Numbered from the stretch's first letter, positions 1 through 12,010 are shown. The stretch: DNA of 32,500 nucleotides from Theodoxus fluviatilis (GCA_034096865.1 JAWQFJ010000643.1:1-32500), one strand, 5' to 3'. Notes: generated by a model from the letters alone, not told the origin. Translations and numbers: made by a program.

Positions 1-144
1 CACAGCCAATATATCGGAATATGCCCACATTGCCAAGTATATGAACAGTCTTAAGGGTTTCCGAAGAATGTAAGTCCATCTGTCCGACTGTCTAAAGACG
101 ATTCCATGTGGTATCATGCATCATGTTTACACGCAGGGAGATTG

Positions 145-932
145 GGTGCTTCTAAACCCCCAAATCCCCCCAAATCTCCCCAAATCTCCCCAAATCCCCC
201 TAAATCTCCCCAAATCCCCCCAAATCCCTCAAGAAAAATGTATATTTGATAAATACTAAGTCAATCAATTTAATATATGACACCTTGCATGAGTAAATGT
301 TGTCAAAATGTATACACCCAAATCCCCCAAATCCCCCCAAATCTCCCCAAATCCCCCCAAATCTCCCCAAATCCCCCCAAATCTCCCCAGACCCCCCTAT
401 ACCCCTAAAAAAATGTATATTTGATAAATACTAAATCAATCTATTTAATATATGACACCTTGCATGAGTAAATGTCGTCAAAATGTATACACCCAAATCC
501 CCCAAATCCCCCCAAAGCTCCCCCAAATCCCCCCAAAGCTCCCCCAAATCCCCCCAAATCTCCCCAAATCCCCCCAAATCTCCCCAAATCTCCCCAAATC
601 CCCCCATGCTTGTACGTGTATTTATCCTGTGACTGACTACATCATGTGTGGGCGGGTGTGTGTGTGTGCATGTTTGTGAGTCGTCTATAGAAATAAACCT
701 AGAAATACATTAGTCTTTTAATTTAATAAAAGTTGTTCACCCGCTAATGCTGTTTTGTGTATGCAATAAGGTGAAATAACCAGCAAACAAGCAAATCACT
801 GATGCATCAAAATCCAGAGGGATTTGGGTGGATTTGGGGAGATTTGGGTGGATTTGGGGGGATTTGGGGAAATTTGGGGGGATTTGGGGTGATTTGGGGA
901 GATTTGGGGGGATTTGGGGGTTTAGAAGCACC
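145..932. repeat. Inverted array of CCCCAAATC-type minisatellite (foldback-like)
   Basis: Short units of the form CCCCAAATC / CCCCAAATCT run on the plus strand at about 155-232, 318-400 and 492-606. The same unit appears inverted, as GATTTGGGG, at about 821-920. The outer edges are inverted copies of each other: GGTGCTTCTAAACCCCCAAA begins at 145, and its reverse complement ends at 932. The whole block therefore resembles a foldback element with G-rich arms. The GATTTGGGG strand has closely spaced runs of four or more G and could form G-quadruplexes. I see no flanking target duplication and no coding content. Short open frames here are repeat artefacts. Confidence 0.75.
233..606 (+). repeat. 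175-bp tandem duplication inside the CCCCAAATC block
   Basis: An AT-rich segment (ATGTATATTTGATAAATACT at 239, continuing through ATATATGACACCTTGCATGA) followed by CCCCAAATC units occurs twice at an offset of 175 bp. For example, ATGTATATTTGATA is at 239 and again at 414, and TATACACCCA is at 311 and 486. The copies differ by a few bases and by the number of short units. This is a larger repeat unit containing the short minisatellite. Confidence 0.75.
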
Positions 933-1791
933 GGGGAGATTTGCAAAGTCCCCCCCTCCCCCAAGTGTAGGCCTACTCCATTATTTTCGTGTGAATTCCG
1001 ATATGTACGGAATGAACTGTTGTTAGGCACACAGGAAATGGCGTCGGGAGGAATGGGAAGTGAAGATTTTGGGTACATGTCGAGATATTTTACATCATTG
1101 ACATTTTACGCAAATACACTACGAAGGAGCAGCAATAACATCTTTTACGAAGTGGTGCTCCGAACAGCTAATGGACACCGATCTAGTGGTGATGTCACGC
1201 AAAGATCCACATGAAAACCCCACATATTCCCGAGTCAACTGTCGTCTATAGATCTGCAGTGTTAAGTTGATAGATGCGAGCGTACTTCACAGTATAAATT
1301 GCTGAGCCTTTCTGTTGAGAGAGTAATTCCTAGGACCTGTTCCAGAGTGGTTCGAGGGGAAAGGGAAGTTGGCGAGAGGTGTGCTCCGTAATGAGGAGCA
1401 CCATGCAGCTGGCGAAGCTGTCGTTATGCAATCGTGGTTGTGGTGGTGGTGATAGTGGTGGTAATAATAACGGCAGTCATGGTGGTGGTTGTGTGTGTGT
1501 GTGTATGTATGTGCGTGCGCGCGCTCTCATGTGTGCAAGTGCCAGTGCGCGTGCATGCGTGAGTAAAAACATATAATTAGCTTCCTCCTCGTACACATTT
1601 CAGTATATATACTTGTCCATGACATTCTGGTGAGTGTACAAAATAAATGACAGACCCTGAAATATACTGCTAAGTATTAATGAATGAAAATAAAATATTT
1701 GAATTATGAATGATAATTGAAGGTCATAAAATTAAATCACTTGTAAACTTGGGAGGGGGGGAGAGAAAGGAGAGAATAATGGTGACAGAGT

Positions 1792-1795
<4 letters not shown>
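933..1795. other. No recognisable gene; one short open frame
   Basis: This stretch holds an ATG-initiated open frame at 1038-1214 (58 codons, good start context GAAATGG, peptide beginning MASGGMGSED). I do not recognise it. It has no supporting splice or domain evidence and could be chance or a short first exon. A GGT/GGTGGT-rich patch lies at about 1434-1490, followed by a short GT/GC run at 1488-1550. Nothing else is visible. Confidence 0.5.
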
Positions 1796-1858
<63 letters not shown>

Positions 1859-1868
1859 TGTGTGTGTG
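1796..1868. repeat. (GT)n microsatellite
   Basis: About 73 bp of almost uninterrupted GT dinucleotides, with a GCGT-type run near its right end. Confidence 0.95.
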
Positions 1869-3771
1869 CCTTGAAAGTTACAACTATTAAAAAAGGTTAT
1901 CAAAATTAATGCACAAAGTAACAAACCAAACACGTTTGGACGTCATATGGTAATGGAAAGTTGCAATAACTGAATTTACCGGCATGCCTTATTTTGCATG
2001 AAGTCCACAAATAATCACATTTTCGGGTTGGAATGAAAACGTTATGTGTTTAATGTTACTTGAAGCCGGGTGGCAACGATTCCAGACACTCGATCCATTG
2101 TGTCACATCGGAACAGAATACATTGTGTCATGTCCAAAACTTGTCGCCAATATGTCAGCGTTGGAACTGCTAATGGGATCAAAGACGGTGTCTTTAGTGG
2201 GATGCTCTGTCAGTGTTCTTCATTTTTTGCTGTTCTTGTTTTGCATCATTGTCGTATTTGTTTAGGTATGGTAAATCCCCCGTGTCGTTCTATCTACAGG
2301 TGAGAGACTTGAGTATCTGCTCATGCTTTTATCCACTCTAAGAGGGCTGTAACAAAAATGTGTCTTTATTTTTCAAATAAATTTTACATTTGATACACTG
2401 ACGGCTGATTTGTTGTGCATAGCCACAACACATCTGAGGTTATGAAAGTGAACGATATGATCCTCCACCTCACATCATAGTATGATTCAGGGTATCTCAG
2501 TTCAGTCGTCAACAGTACCACACATATGCACCTTGGGAAAAACTATCACATGGAAATTCCATTTTTGTCCTCACTGTGTCAAGCAAATTGTTGTGGCAGC
2601 CTGTACAGAATTAAGAAATTTGTTTCAGTATGTCGTATTTTCTCTGTTAGTTACCTCCTGTAAAATACCTTTCTTTAAATCACATCCTCAGCATAGAAAG
2701 TCAGTATGAACATGATGAGAATGCAGTGCAAATATTTTAATCTGGTAGGACAAGAAATGGCAGAATAGGTTGTAAACGTGATATGCTATGGATGTAACAA
2801 CTAATTCAAATCCAGTGTTGAAGGCTAACATTAAGCAATACACCACAGAATTTAAATGAACAAATCAATAGTTAGACATGCACAATGAACTACATGCCTT
2901 AATTCCAATCATTGGTATACACTACAGAGGCCACAATTATCACAAATATTCAAAGTTTCAAGACAACCTAAAAAATTATTTAAATGCAAAAGCATGACTA
3001 ATCCACACAATAACTAAACATGATGAGGGGATTTTCCCTCTGCGGGATGCAGCAGAGCTCAAAACTTGCTTTACAGCGAAATCATGAACATTCATTCTAA
3101 TCCTATCTACATGTACAGGTATTAGAAATAACTGACATATGATTCAGTGCCAAATGTTGCCATCATGTGCAGTCTATTTACATGATAAATGGTCATTAAT
3201 GAGTGTCAAGTGCAAAGTAATCATTAAACAAAGTCAAAGTCATGAACCAGTGAACTGAATGGTACCCACACATTCAAGCAACCACACAACAGATGCTCTT
3301 AAAATAGGGTTACAACACTGTTTATTTTTAACAAGGCTTTGATGCTTGAAGCCATGAAAGGTGGTGCACTTCCTGTCATCCAGACATGTTTACATTGAGT
3401 TTAATACTGCAATCTGTGTATGCCTTGTATGAAAGGTACAGGAGAAAACCCTCAAACCTCTATGATCATACAATCCACCTGACAAATGATTACAACAGTT
3501 TCCCATTCTTTCTTAGCAGGGTTTCAAATCTATACTAAGTACTTAAAAACGAAGTCCTGTCCACCCTTCTACCCCATGCTATATGCATTTCAAATGCAAG
3601 TTACGGGTTACATATTTTCATATACATATTTCTTGCAGTCCCCATGAATTTATATCAGCTTATATGTGTTTATGGTTAAAATTGTGGTACAAAGGATGTT
3701 CCTAAAATGAAGAGTGTCAACTGTGCTACTCATCCTTCAAATTAAATAAACCCATACACATTTACTATCCT
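1869..3771. other. AT-rich noncoding sequence, nothing recognised
   Basis: No open frame with domain character, no tRNA-like structure and no repeats of note. The short open frames around 2044-2303 and 2482-2709 have no recognisable homology or splice support. Confidence 0.6.
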
Positions 3772-4007
3772 GGGCCCGTATTCACAACGGCGATTTATCT
3801 TTTTAACACTCGATTTATCCCCTAGCCCCGCGTTATCTTGATCGGTTAGATAAGGTACGCTCGTCAGAGGATCCTAGGTTGCGCTTTGCTATATATACTG
3901 GTTTCCAGCCAAGGGAGAGCGGAACAGGCAGTTGGAATCGTCTGAGTTTAGAGATAAATCGGGGTTAAAATATATCGCCGATAAATCGCCGTTGTGAATA
4001 CGGGCCC
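3772..4007. mobile_element. MITE with about 28-bp perfect terminal inverted repeats
   Basis: The left end begins GGGCCCGTATTCACAACGGC, and the right end finishes with its exact reverse complement, GCCGTTGTGAATACGGGCCC. Pairing extends to about 28 bp and then continues imperfectly through CGATTTATC sub-repeats. Length is 236 bp with no coding capacity, so this is a non-autonomous DNA element. No clear target duplication is visible; each side carries a T, which is not informative. The superfamily is not assigned. Confidence 0.85.
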
Positions 4008-4393
4008 TGATTCATTTACCATAGAATAAAAAAAGAGTTGCAAAAAACTGTCAGAAGCAGAATATTCTGGGGCTTCAAATCCCTTTTAAAATTGCCATAA
4101 CACATTTGTTAATGATTGTGAGTAACAACAGTCATAACACTCATTAATGTTCATTAAAGCACTCAGTTGTGCTTCATCATATTATTTCTGCTAAATACTC
4201 ACTTAAAAAAATTACCTGATACTTGACAAAACAATTACAGTAAACATGAGAATCCCATCACACAAGTGTCATCCTGTACCATTGACAAACATTACATATA
4301 TTCATTCTGTGGTATGTTATAAACCTAAATGATGATATCAGAATGATGAAAACAAATAAATGAATAAAGATGTCTTTATTACACTAATCTCTG

Positions 4394-4394
4394 C

Positions 4395-4474
<80 letters not shown>
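4394..4474. repeat. Poly-C, (CT)n and (AT)n compound microsatellite
   Basis: A run of about 12 C is followed by CT dinucleotides to about 4440 and then AT dinucleotides to 4474. Confidence 0.95.
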
Positions 4475-4476
<2 letters not shown>

Positions 4477-4572
4477 TTCTGTCTCTGTCTCTCTCTCACA
4501 CAAGAAAGGCACTACTGCCTAATTCACTACCCTTGTAAAATAGACTTCGTTCATTCGTTTGTTCATTCGTTC

Positions 4573-4745
4573 ACACACACACAGACATACACACAGACAT
4601 ACACACAGACATACACATACACACATACACACACATACACACACACACACACACACAGACATACACACACACATACACACACACACACACACACATACAC
4701 ACACACACACACACAAACACACATACACACACACACACACACACA
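4573..4745. repeat. (CA)n microsatellite with CAGACATA interruptions
   Basis: About 170 bp of ACAC with periodic ACAGACATAC and ACATAC variants. Open frames rich in Thr-His or Cys-Val here are artefacts of the dinucleotide. Confidence 0.95.
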
Positions 4746-6756
4746 TATGCACTTGGCTTGTAACTGTTACAAGATCAAGTTTGATGATGGCCGCATTAAC
4801 TACGAGACTCCAGGCCTGTAGTCAGAATGCTCACCTTGTGGTTAGCACATGTGATGATCTATGCAGCATGGATCTTACAGTTGCATCATTGGGCAACGCA
4901 CACAGCTTGCATTTCCTCTCCTCCCCTGGACTAAAACCAGATACTGGGCAAAGCACAGTGGCAACCTAATTTTAAAGTCATCAGAACAAATTCTCATGGA
5001 TTTGAAGAAATAAAACATTATCATTTAAAAAAGCACCAATACATTATCATCATTTTCAAATGATGACAAGTCTTTTTGCATTAAAAACAGAAAAATGTAT
5101 CTTAAAAATGAGTAGCACAATCAATATCTGCACGGGCAGACTGCATTATTCACCATTGAGGAGTTGCTCATCATGGATCTAATGATATATATTTATGAAC
5201 ACGTACAAGCGATGACAAAATATTCATGCACATCATTACAGAGCATTTGCTGTGCAGCACAATTTCAAATAGTATATAACTTTAAAACCTGCACAAAACA
5301 CAAAAAAGAACTACTCAATGACATGATCAACTATCAACTACTGTGTACATTAACAGTTCAAATGTATCAAAGCAAGATAACAACATAGCATTATGTGGAT
5401 GCAATGTTTATCAAAGTTGACAAATTTTGAAATGAACATCTGTTACTGAAAGCAGTAGAAACAACATTCACACCTTCACCATACTCACAATCTGAAAGTA
5501 AAGCCAATGAGAAGCAGACCACCACAATGAAAAGCATCTGTACTCCCACCAATCACTAAGCATCCTTAATTAAACTGAGCTTCTACAGCTCAGGAAAGTT
5601 TTCCAACGAAATAAGGCAACAAGAACAATAAAAATTCTGGTTAAAAAAAATAACCTGACTGACCCTATTCTTTCTGCTGAGCCTAAACTTTTTTTGTTGG
5701 TTGATTGTGGAAAAACAAAGGGAGGGAAAGAAAGAAATTAAAGAAAAACAACTGTCAACTGTCACTAAAGGAAATTTTTGCTAACCCACTGTATGCCCTT
5801 CATATCAGCTGAGATGCCTGACTGCAGACATGAAGATAAGCACTATGCACAATTGAAGTAAAAAAAGCATTTTCAGCAAAAGAGATATTTTGATTTCTGT
5901 TAAGGAAAATTTACTATTTACATGAAATTTCTTCAAACATTCCACCCCCCCCCACCCCCCCCAACACACACACACACTCATGCGCGCAGTCTCAAATTAG
6001 CTTCTTTAAAAAGAAAAATTTTAAGTTCAGGCCTACATACCAACCTTATTTCTTTTGGCTGGGTTACCTTAACAATAAGTTATTTTCCTAATGAAGAAAG
6101 CATGCTGATAATGTATTAAGGAAATATCTCCATCATAACAACGTTTTAATGAAAGTCTCGATAGTATTGCATATGTCCATCGGTTGGGGAGACAGGCAAT
6201 TTTTACTTTATTCCCAGATTACTAGGCCATCTTGCTTTCATTTCTTCAGTCGAAACTATGTAGACAAGTAACTACATTAAATAGTAATTTCCTATGATAC
6301 TGTACTCTACCTAAGCTGCCATTCGCTTATTGCCATTTGCCGCTAACAGAGGGTTTGTGCTGGCCCTCCAGTTATCCTGCTCATGCTAAAATTAATGTTC
6401 TACTTTCAGTGACCACGTGGTTTCATAAACATTGGGCAACCCTTCCTAAAGGCCGTCACTTGACACGTAGCTGAATTATGAAATGATAAATCAGAGGAGG
6501 CTGAAAGCATGGTTGGGTACACAAATGGCAGCCAAGGGCAGAACATGGCCCTGTGGGACAATACACAGTAAACGTCCACTGTAAGGATGGCACCAGTCAC
6601 TGCTAATGAATGCCTAGTGCTCTCTTCGAGCATAAATATTCCTCGGGTATCAGTCCACTAAGAAATCCCGCCCCAACAACATAAGCTGGCAGCATGGTGA
6701 CCAGGCATGTCAGGCCTGCAGTCAAGGAGGTACAGAACTTTCTATCTCGGATGCAT
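4746..6756. other. Noncoding sequence, nothing recognised
   Basis: AT-rich DNA without a convincing gene. A short C-rich/CA run is at 5943-5976. The open frames at 5164-5388, 5583-5765 and 6406-6633 show no domain features or splice context. Confidence 0.6.
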
Positions 6757-7071
6757 GATAGTAAGGCATATCACAAACGATCAGACATGTAAATACATGG
6801 TAAAGTCATTAAAGCAAAATTACAGCAATAAGTGTAAATATGGCACAGTGTGTCTTCTTGATAGTAAATCACGCATCACAGATGTCCAGGCATGTAAACA
6901 CACAGTAAAGTCATTAAAGCAAAGTTACAGCAATAAGTGTAAATATGGCACAGTGTGTCTCCTTGATAGTAAACCACACATCACAGATGTCCAGGCATGT
7001 AAACACACAGTAAAGTCATTAAAGCAAAATTACAGCAATAAGTGTGAATACAGCACAGTGGATCTCCTTGT
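6757..7071 (+). repeat. 105-bp tandem repeat, three copies
   Basis: The word TAAAGTCATTAAAGC recurs at 6801, 6906 and 7011, giving a period of 105 bp. The second and third copies are nearly identical and the first is more diverged at its left end. Because 105 is a multiple of three and the plus-strand frame lacks stops, a 124-codon open frame (6707-7081) with a 35-residue repeat arises. It looks incidental, since nothing recognisable flanks the repeated part. Confidence 0.85.
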
Positions 7072-7695
7072 TGTGTTTTAAATACTCATTCTGGTTTCAG
7101 GGGTGGAGGTGGCGGTGGGGGTGCGGGTGGGGTGGGGGTGCGGGTGGGGTGTGGGTGTGGGGAGCAAGAGCTTGTTTCCTTTTCTAATTTTTCCCCTAAA
7201 TATAGCAAAATGATTGACATTCATATCAGTCCCCTTAAGTTTCTCATAGATGACGACAGGGAGGCCTTTGCATGTTCACTTCGAGTGAAGATATATTTAC
7301 AATTTCTTTTTCATTATGAGATCCTCAGCCTTTTCCCCCGACACATAAACTTCACCAAGTAACATAGAAGAAACTGCATCAAGCCAAATCATCTAGTCCA
7401 GTTGTACCAATTCAGTAGGTATTGTGAGAAACACTTTCATGATTCAACAAGTCTTCTTTCCTCTAATTCAAAGTGCATCTGTACCACACTGGTATCTGTG
7501 CCTTCAAACATTCCTCTGATTCTTGGTTTCATAGCTAGACTTCAGTCACTTTTTAAAGCTCAGTCATAGTCATTCTCAATACTTGTGATTTTCTAGCCAC
7601 TTCAAACTGATATCTCCAGAGCAGTCCACGAGTTTTAGTCAACATCCACTGCTTCCACTTTGTTTCTTTTCATGAACAGACACGTCTGATTATAA
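7072..7695. other. Noncoding; G-rich patch at 7097-7165
   Basis: The patch at 7097-7165 is built of GGGGTGCGGGT-like units on the plus strand and could form a G-quadruplex. The rest shows no gene, RNA or transposon signature. Confidence 0.6.
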
Positions 7696-7699
7696 TGGG

Positions 7700-8415
7700 T
7701 GTTACGAGATGGGGCTCTTGATCTCTCACTTAAGAGAAATTGTCTAGGGGTTTATCTTGCCGTCTTGTAAGATCCACTTTCTTTCCATGCAATCAAGGGG
7801 TGAACGAGACTACACAGAGAAGATAAGTAGGTGGAATTTGACTTTTAAAATAACTTTAATAATATGGAAGTAATAATAATTCTTAATATAACTAATTCAA
7901 AGCATGAAGTTACACCATGTTTAGCCAGCCAGCCTTTCAATGGTTACACTTATCTGTGAGCGTTCAATTCAGCTGATCACTGCTGAGGAGTGTAGAGCCT
8001 TTTCAACAGGGTTGTAGATGGATGAACATGTAGGATCAGGTGAGATGGGCCTGCCCGGGAATCTTGAATTCTGGTGCTTGGGGAAGGGAGGGTAGTGTTG
8101 AACGTCTCCCCTCTGCGTTGAGGCTGTTTGTAGGTCAGGCGTGACGCTGTTCGTGGGTCAGGCATGACGCTGTCTGTGGGGTCTGGCACGACGCTGTCTG
8201 TGGGGTCAGGCCAAGCGTGGCAGCCTGATAATTCTGGTCTTCTGGTGGAGGTGTCAAATTGAGCCCATCTGAGTGGACTGGACTCTTGATTGATGGCATC
8301 CGAGGAGTCTTGGGAGGCAGCAGGGCTATGGGTAAGGAGGGTTTCTGGCGTTTCCCCTTCCATCTCCTGTTTGACCTTGGGCGCAGTCACAGCGCGTGCA
8401 CCTTGCGCCCAAGCG

Positions 8416-8488
<73 letters not shown>

Positions 8489-8764
8489 AAGACGGTGGAG
8501 GCTTTATAGTTTTGGGTGCAGTCCACTGACCAATCACACTCTAGGCACCATCTGTGCAGTACCACATTAGTGTCTTTGTTCTCTCCACTGACCAATTCTA
8601 TTCTCGGCACAATCTGCTAGCGTCTCTTTGTTCTGTTAAATTCTCACGTTCAGCACCACATTCCAAGGCCTGTTTGGTTTCTCTAAGAGAGATATTTGAG
8701 GCCTGGCTGGCTCTTAAAGTGGACAATGAACTGACTTAAAATTAAAATTTCTCGACTCGTAACA
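7700..8764. mobile_element. Solo-LTR-like element, 1065 bp
   Basis: The element starts TGTTACGAG and ends CTCGTAACA, a perfect 9-bp inverted terminal match with TG...CA ends. It is flanked by TGGG on both sides (7696-7699 and 8765-8768). These ends and a 4-5-bp target duplication are what an LTR-retrotransposon LTR leaves; no internal gag/pol or second LTR is present, so a solo LTR is the best reading. On the minus strand a TATAAAG box lies near 8502 and an ATTAAA near 7855, compatible with LTR promoter and polyadenylation functions in that orientation. Internally there are three imperfect copies of a roughly 24-bp unit (about 8133-8220) and a partial duplication of about 60 bp around 8520-8635. 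The alternative is a non-autonomous DNA element with short terminal repeats. A 186-codon minus-strand open frame (7977-8537) inside it is unrecognised and is partly made by the GA microsatellite. Confidence 0.6.
8418..8484. repeat. (GA)n microsatellite
   Basis: About 67 bp of GA dinucleotides inside the LTR-like element, ending in GAAAGAAAGA. Confidence 0.95.
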
Positions 8765-8768
8765 TGGG

Positions 8769-9041
8769 CATGCATAGCCTCTCTGCTGCTTGGGTCCATT
8801 TCATTTTTGACTGTTCTCAGAGGCTGTATTACAGCAGTATTGAGCTTGTCTGGACTGTGATTGGATGGAATTCAAAGCTTTGCCTGGTGCACCAAGAGAG
8901 ACATGACAACATAAGGCACTGATCATTTACTTTAGCTACATGCTAGCAGAGGGCTGGCAGTGTCAAATGGCTTAGATCAGCAAGTAGCATCATGCAGGTG
9001 AAAGCCCTGTGCGCATTTCCACTGGTCTCAACCAAAGCAAG
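8769..9041 (-). other. Probable 3' untranslated region of the STAND-ankyrin gene (start)
   Basis: Sequence immediately downstream, in minus-strand sense, of the TGA at 9042-9044. No AATAAA or ATTAAA is present on the minus strand between the stop and the LTR-like element. The first candidate I see is an ATTAAA near 7855, inside that element. The transcript end is therefore not determined; it may use an unconventional signal or run into the element. Confidence 0.4.
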
Positions 9042-10680
9042 TCATGGAGACTGGCCAGCAGAGTTATCTGGAGAACTCTGCTTCTCATTGACATCTTCAG
9101 CAGCAGCTTGTGCTGAGGAATTCTCCACAAAATCCTCCAGAATTTGTCGGACTCTCTCACTTCTTGTCATTTGAATGGGCTCCCTTTTATCATTGTCCAA
9201 AGCATTGATGACAGCTCCATGCTCCAGCAAGACTGGGATGATCTTGAGAGCTTTCTTCTTACATGCCATGTGCAGAGGGGTCAGACGCTTCTTGTTGAAA
9301 ACATGTGCTGTGGCAATTTTGGTCTCCAAGAGGGTTGTCAGCATTTTTTCATCCAAGGCCTTCTGGCACAAGATGTGCACTGGGACATTCATGTCCTTGT
9401 TCCTTGCAACTGGGTCAGCTTTGAATTGCAAAAGGACTTTCAGCACTTCATCATTTCCTGGGACCTCACAGGCAAGGTGCAATGGGTTGTTGTTTTGATC
9501 GTCACACACTTTCACATCACCACCATTCTCCAGAATGATTTGAACAACCTCAGGGTTCTTGCTGTAGACAGCAGAGTGGAGAGGTGTATGGCCAAATTGG
9601 GCTTTCTTCAGCTGGGCTTCTTGAAGTTGGTTCTTCTCTTTGAGGGCCTCGATCAGAGTCTGCACAACCTCTGTATGTCCTGCACCACATGCCTCATGCA
9701 ATGGAGTCCTGAGTCCAAACTCTGCCTCAGTTGGAACCAGCAGGTCTGCACGTTTCTCAATGAGTTTATTGACAATGTCCACATGGCCATACCGAGCAGC
9801 CACATGTAGAGGGGTCCTTCCCACCCTCTGCATTCTATCTGCAGGGTCCTGGTGGTCCTGGTCCTGTTGTTGGGCTCCACCTCTCTTGATCTTCATGCCT
9901 CCATTTGCTTCAGCACAGCAGTGATCCAGAAGGTAGGAGATGATGTTCAGGTTGTTGTGCAATGCTGCAATGTGCACGAGAGACTGGCGATGGGGAATAT
10001 CGGTGCTCTCTTCCCTGTTGTCCATTGGAAGCTCAAAAGCGAAGTCTTCAAAAGATGGCACTGGCAGGGACCCTGGATAGTTTCCAAGTCTATGAATCAT
10101 CGTCTGTCGGAAGCTGTCACTGATTGAGAACATAAACTCAAGTGCCTCTTTGTTGCCATTTATGCAACAAGCAATGGCAGCCGTCCTCAGTGGAGTCATT
10201 TTCAGCAGCCCCTTTGCCATCTCTTTGTCTCTTTCTGTGCCCTTCTCTGTAAGCTGCTTGAGTTGCCTCACCACCCACTTGAACAGTTTTCCATGCTTGT
10301 TCCATGTAGACCAGTAGAGGAGTGGCATGCTGTACTTTTCATCTCGAGCTATCAGAGCCTGTAGCAGTCCCTGATCTTTCTCCTTCTCACACATCCTTTG
10401 GAATACCTCAATGAACTCCTTGCAGCCAAAGGCAGGGTGAGTTGCCACCATGGGGAACCTTCGATCCAAGATTGCCATGTAGAATTTCACAGCTAGGTGA
10501 TCAAAGTGTCTTACGTCCAGGATGATTTTTTCACAGTTGCTGTTGTCTTCCAAGGTACAGATGGAGACTCGGTTGATGATGAACTCCAAGGAGGCAAGGC
10601 CAGGGACATGGTGAGGGTATTTTTCTCCAAATACAAACAGCACTGCCTCGTAGATGGAAGGATGGGACAGCACCAGCTCC
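9042..10680 (-). CDS. Exon 4 (terminal): ankyrin repeats and C-terminus
   Basis: 1639 bp. Acceptor CTTTGTCAAACAG precedes 10680; it enters in phase 2 and ends with TGA at 9042-9044. It encodes residues 350-894. The first ~160 residues finish the helical STAND region. An ankyrin-like MTPLRTAAIACCINGNKEAL is at 510. Canonical repeats start near 582 (LVHIAALHNN), 638 (TPLHVAARYGHVDIV), 674 (TPLHEACGAGHTEVV), 714 (TPLHSAVYSKNPEVV), 748 (PLHLACEVPGNDEVL), 782 (VPVHILCQKALDEKML) and 816 (TPLHMACKKKALKII). A basic, Gln/Asp-rich insertion (about 612-635) separates the first two canonical repeats. The tail beyond 868 is Ser/Ala/Glu-rich and probably disordered. A 1.6-kb single exon for all repeats argues against exon-by-exon repeat expansion here. 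Confidence 0.9.
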
Positions 10681-11963
10681 CTGTTTGACAAAGAAGAGTG
10701 GGGGGAAAAATGAGTTAAATGCATTTAACTTCAATGCATGAGAATATTCAGGCAAAATGATTTACAGCAACTTTTCACAGAAGGAAGATGTCATCAGCCA
10801 AAGATTATAGGTTACACAAAGATAGCTCATTAGCTCATTGTTGTGAGGATCGAGACACGTTGCGCCCCAAGCGGCTAGAACTATGGGAAAGTAATCACAA
10901 CGCTTAGAGACATGTAAAAGTGCTTGTTTGTCGACGCGTTTCTGATGCGTTCCGATCATGTTTGTGAATACATTTACGGTGTAATGTGTAATAGAATGAT
11001 TTGCTGCAATAATGGGGGTGTTTTGGCTTTGTTTTTTGTAGCAGGCGTTGTGAAATCAAAATATTTGGTTCATAGAAATGGATGGTTCTGCGCATGCGCG
11101 TGAGCCTATAGTCCATTTAAACATTGCTCTGTCAGTGGAGACGCTACTGACTTCGCACGCCCGGGGAGTTATGCCAAAGATCCAGCCGCGTTAAAGCATG
11201 CAAAAATATTAATTAGATTAAAAACTAATCGAAAATAGTCATATTAGACTGTTTTAACGTATACTTTCTGCACAAAACCCACAGAAGATAAGTAAACAAA
11301 CCTCACCGTATGTACCTAGATGGCTAGCAGATGAATAACCTTTGTCTCCACTGACAGAGCAATGTTGAAACGGACTATAGGCTCACATTTCGATGAACTA
11401 AATATTTCGATTTCACAACGCCTGCTACAAAAAACAAAGCCAAAACACCCCCATTATTGCAGCAAATCATTTTATTACACATTACACCGTAAATGTATTC
11501 ACAAACATGATCGGAACGCATCAGAAACGCGTCGACAAACAAGCACTTTTACATGTCTCTAAGCATTGTGATTACTTCCCCATAGTTCTAGCCGCTTGGG
11601 GCGCTGCGTTTCCGAGCGTCTTGTAACTTTATATAGCAAAAGATCGGCATGAGCTATCTTTGTGTAACCTATAATCTTTGCATCAGCAAAGGACTATGAA
11701 AGATACCTCACATTTACAAATGCATAAGTGTCTGTGATATTGATGCCAGTCATTCATGGATGACTTCACAAGAATCAAGAATTATATAACCAAAGATGAT
11801 TATAAGCTTCACTGTCATATGCAAGATGAAGCATGAATAACATTAGTCATCATCTCGCTCAGAAAAAGCATGATACAACACAAAAGTAATGGTTGCAGCA
11901 TAAATATGATACCATCCATTAACCTATGATAATGAATCAATCAATCATATTATTCCTTTTTCT

Positions 11964-12010
<47 letters not shown>

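Noticed and set aside
821..920. GATTTGGGG repeats as interstitial telomere
   Set aside because: The unit is not the metazoan TTAGGG, and the tract is part of an inverted, foldback-like block.
4360..4969. Open frames rich in Thr-His or Cys-Val
   Set aside because: They are translations of CA/GT and CT microsatellites; the same applies at 15095-15391.
7977..8537. 186-codon minus-strand frame in the LTR-like element
   Set aside because: Part of it is the GA microsatellite read as Ser-Leu, the rest matches no retroviral or transposase domain I know, and it lies wholly within the element.
10904..11562. Two matching 66-70-residue open frames on opposite strands
   Set aside because: They are the same sequence in the two inverted arms of foldback element 1, not genes.
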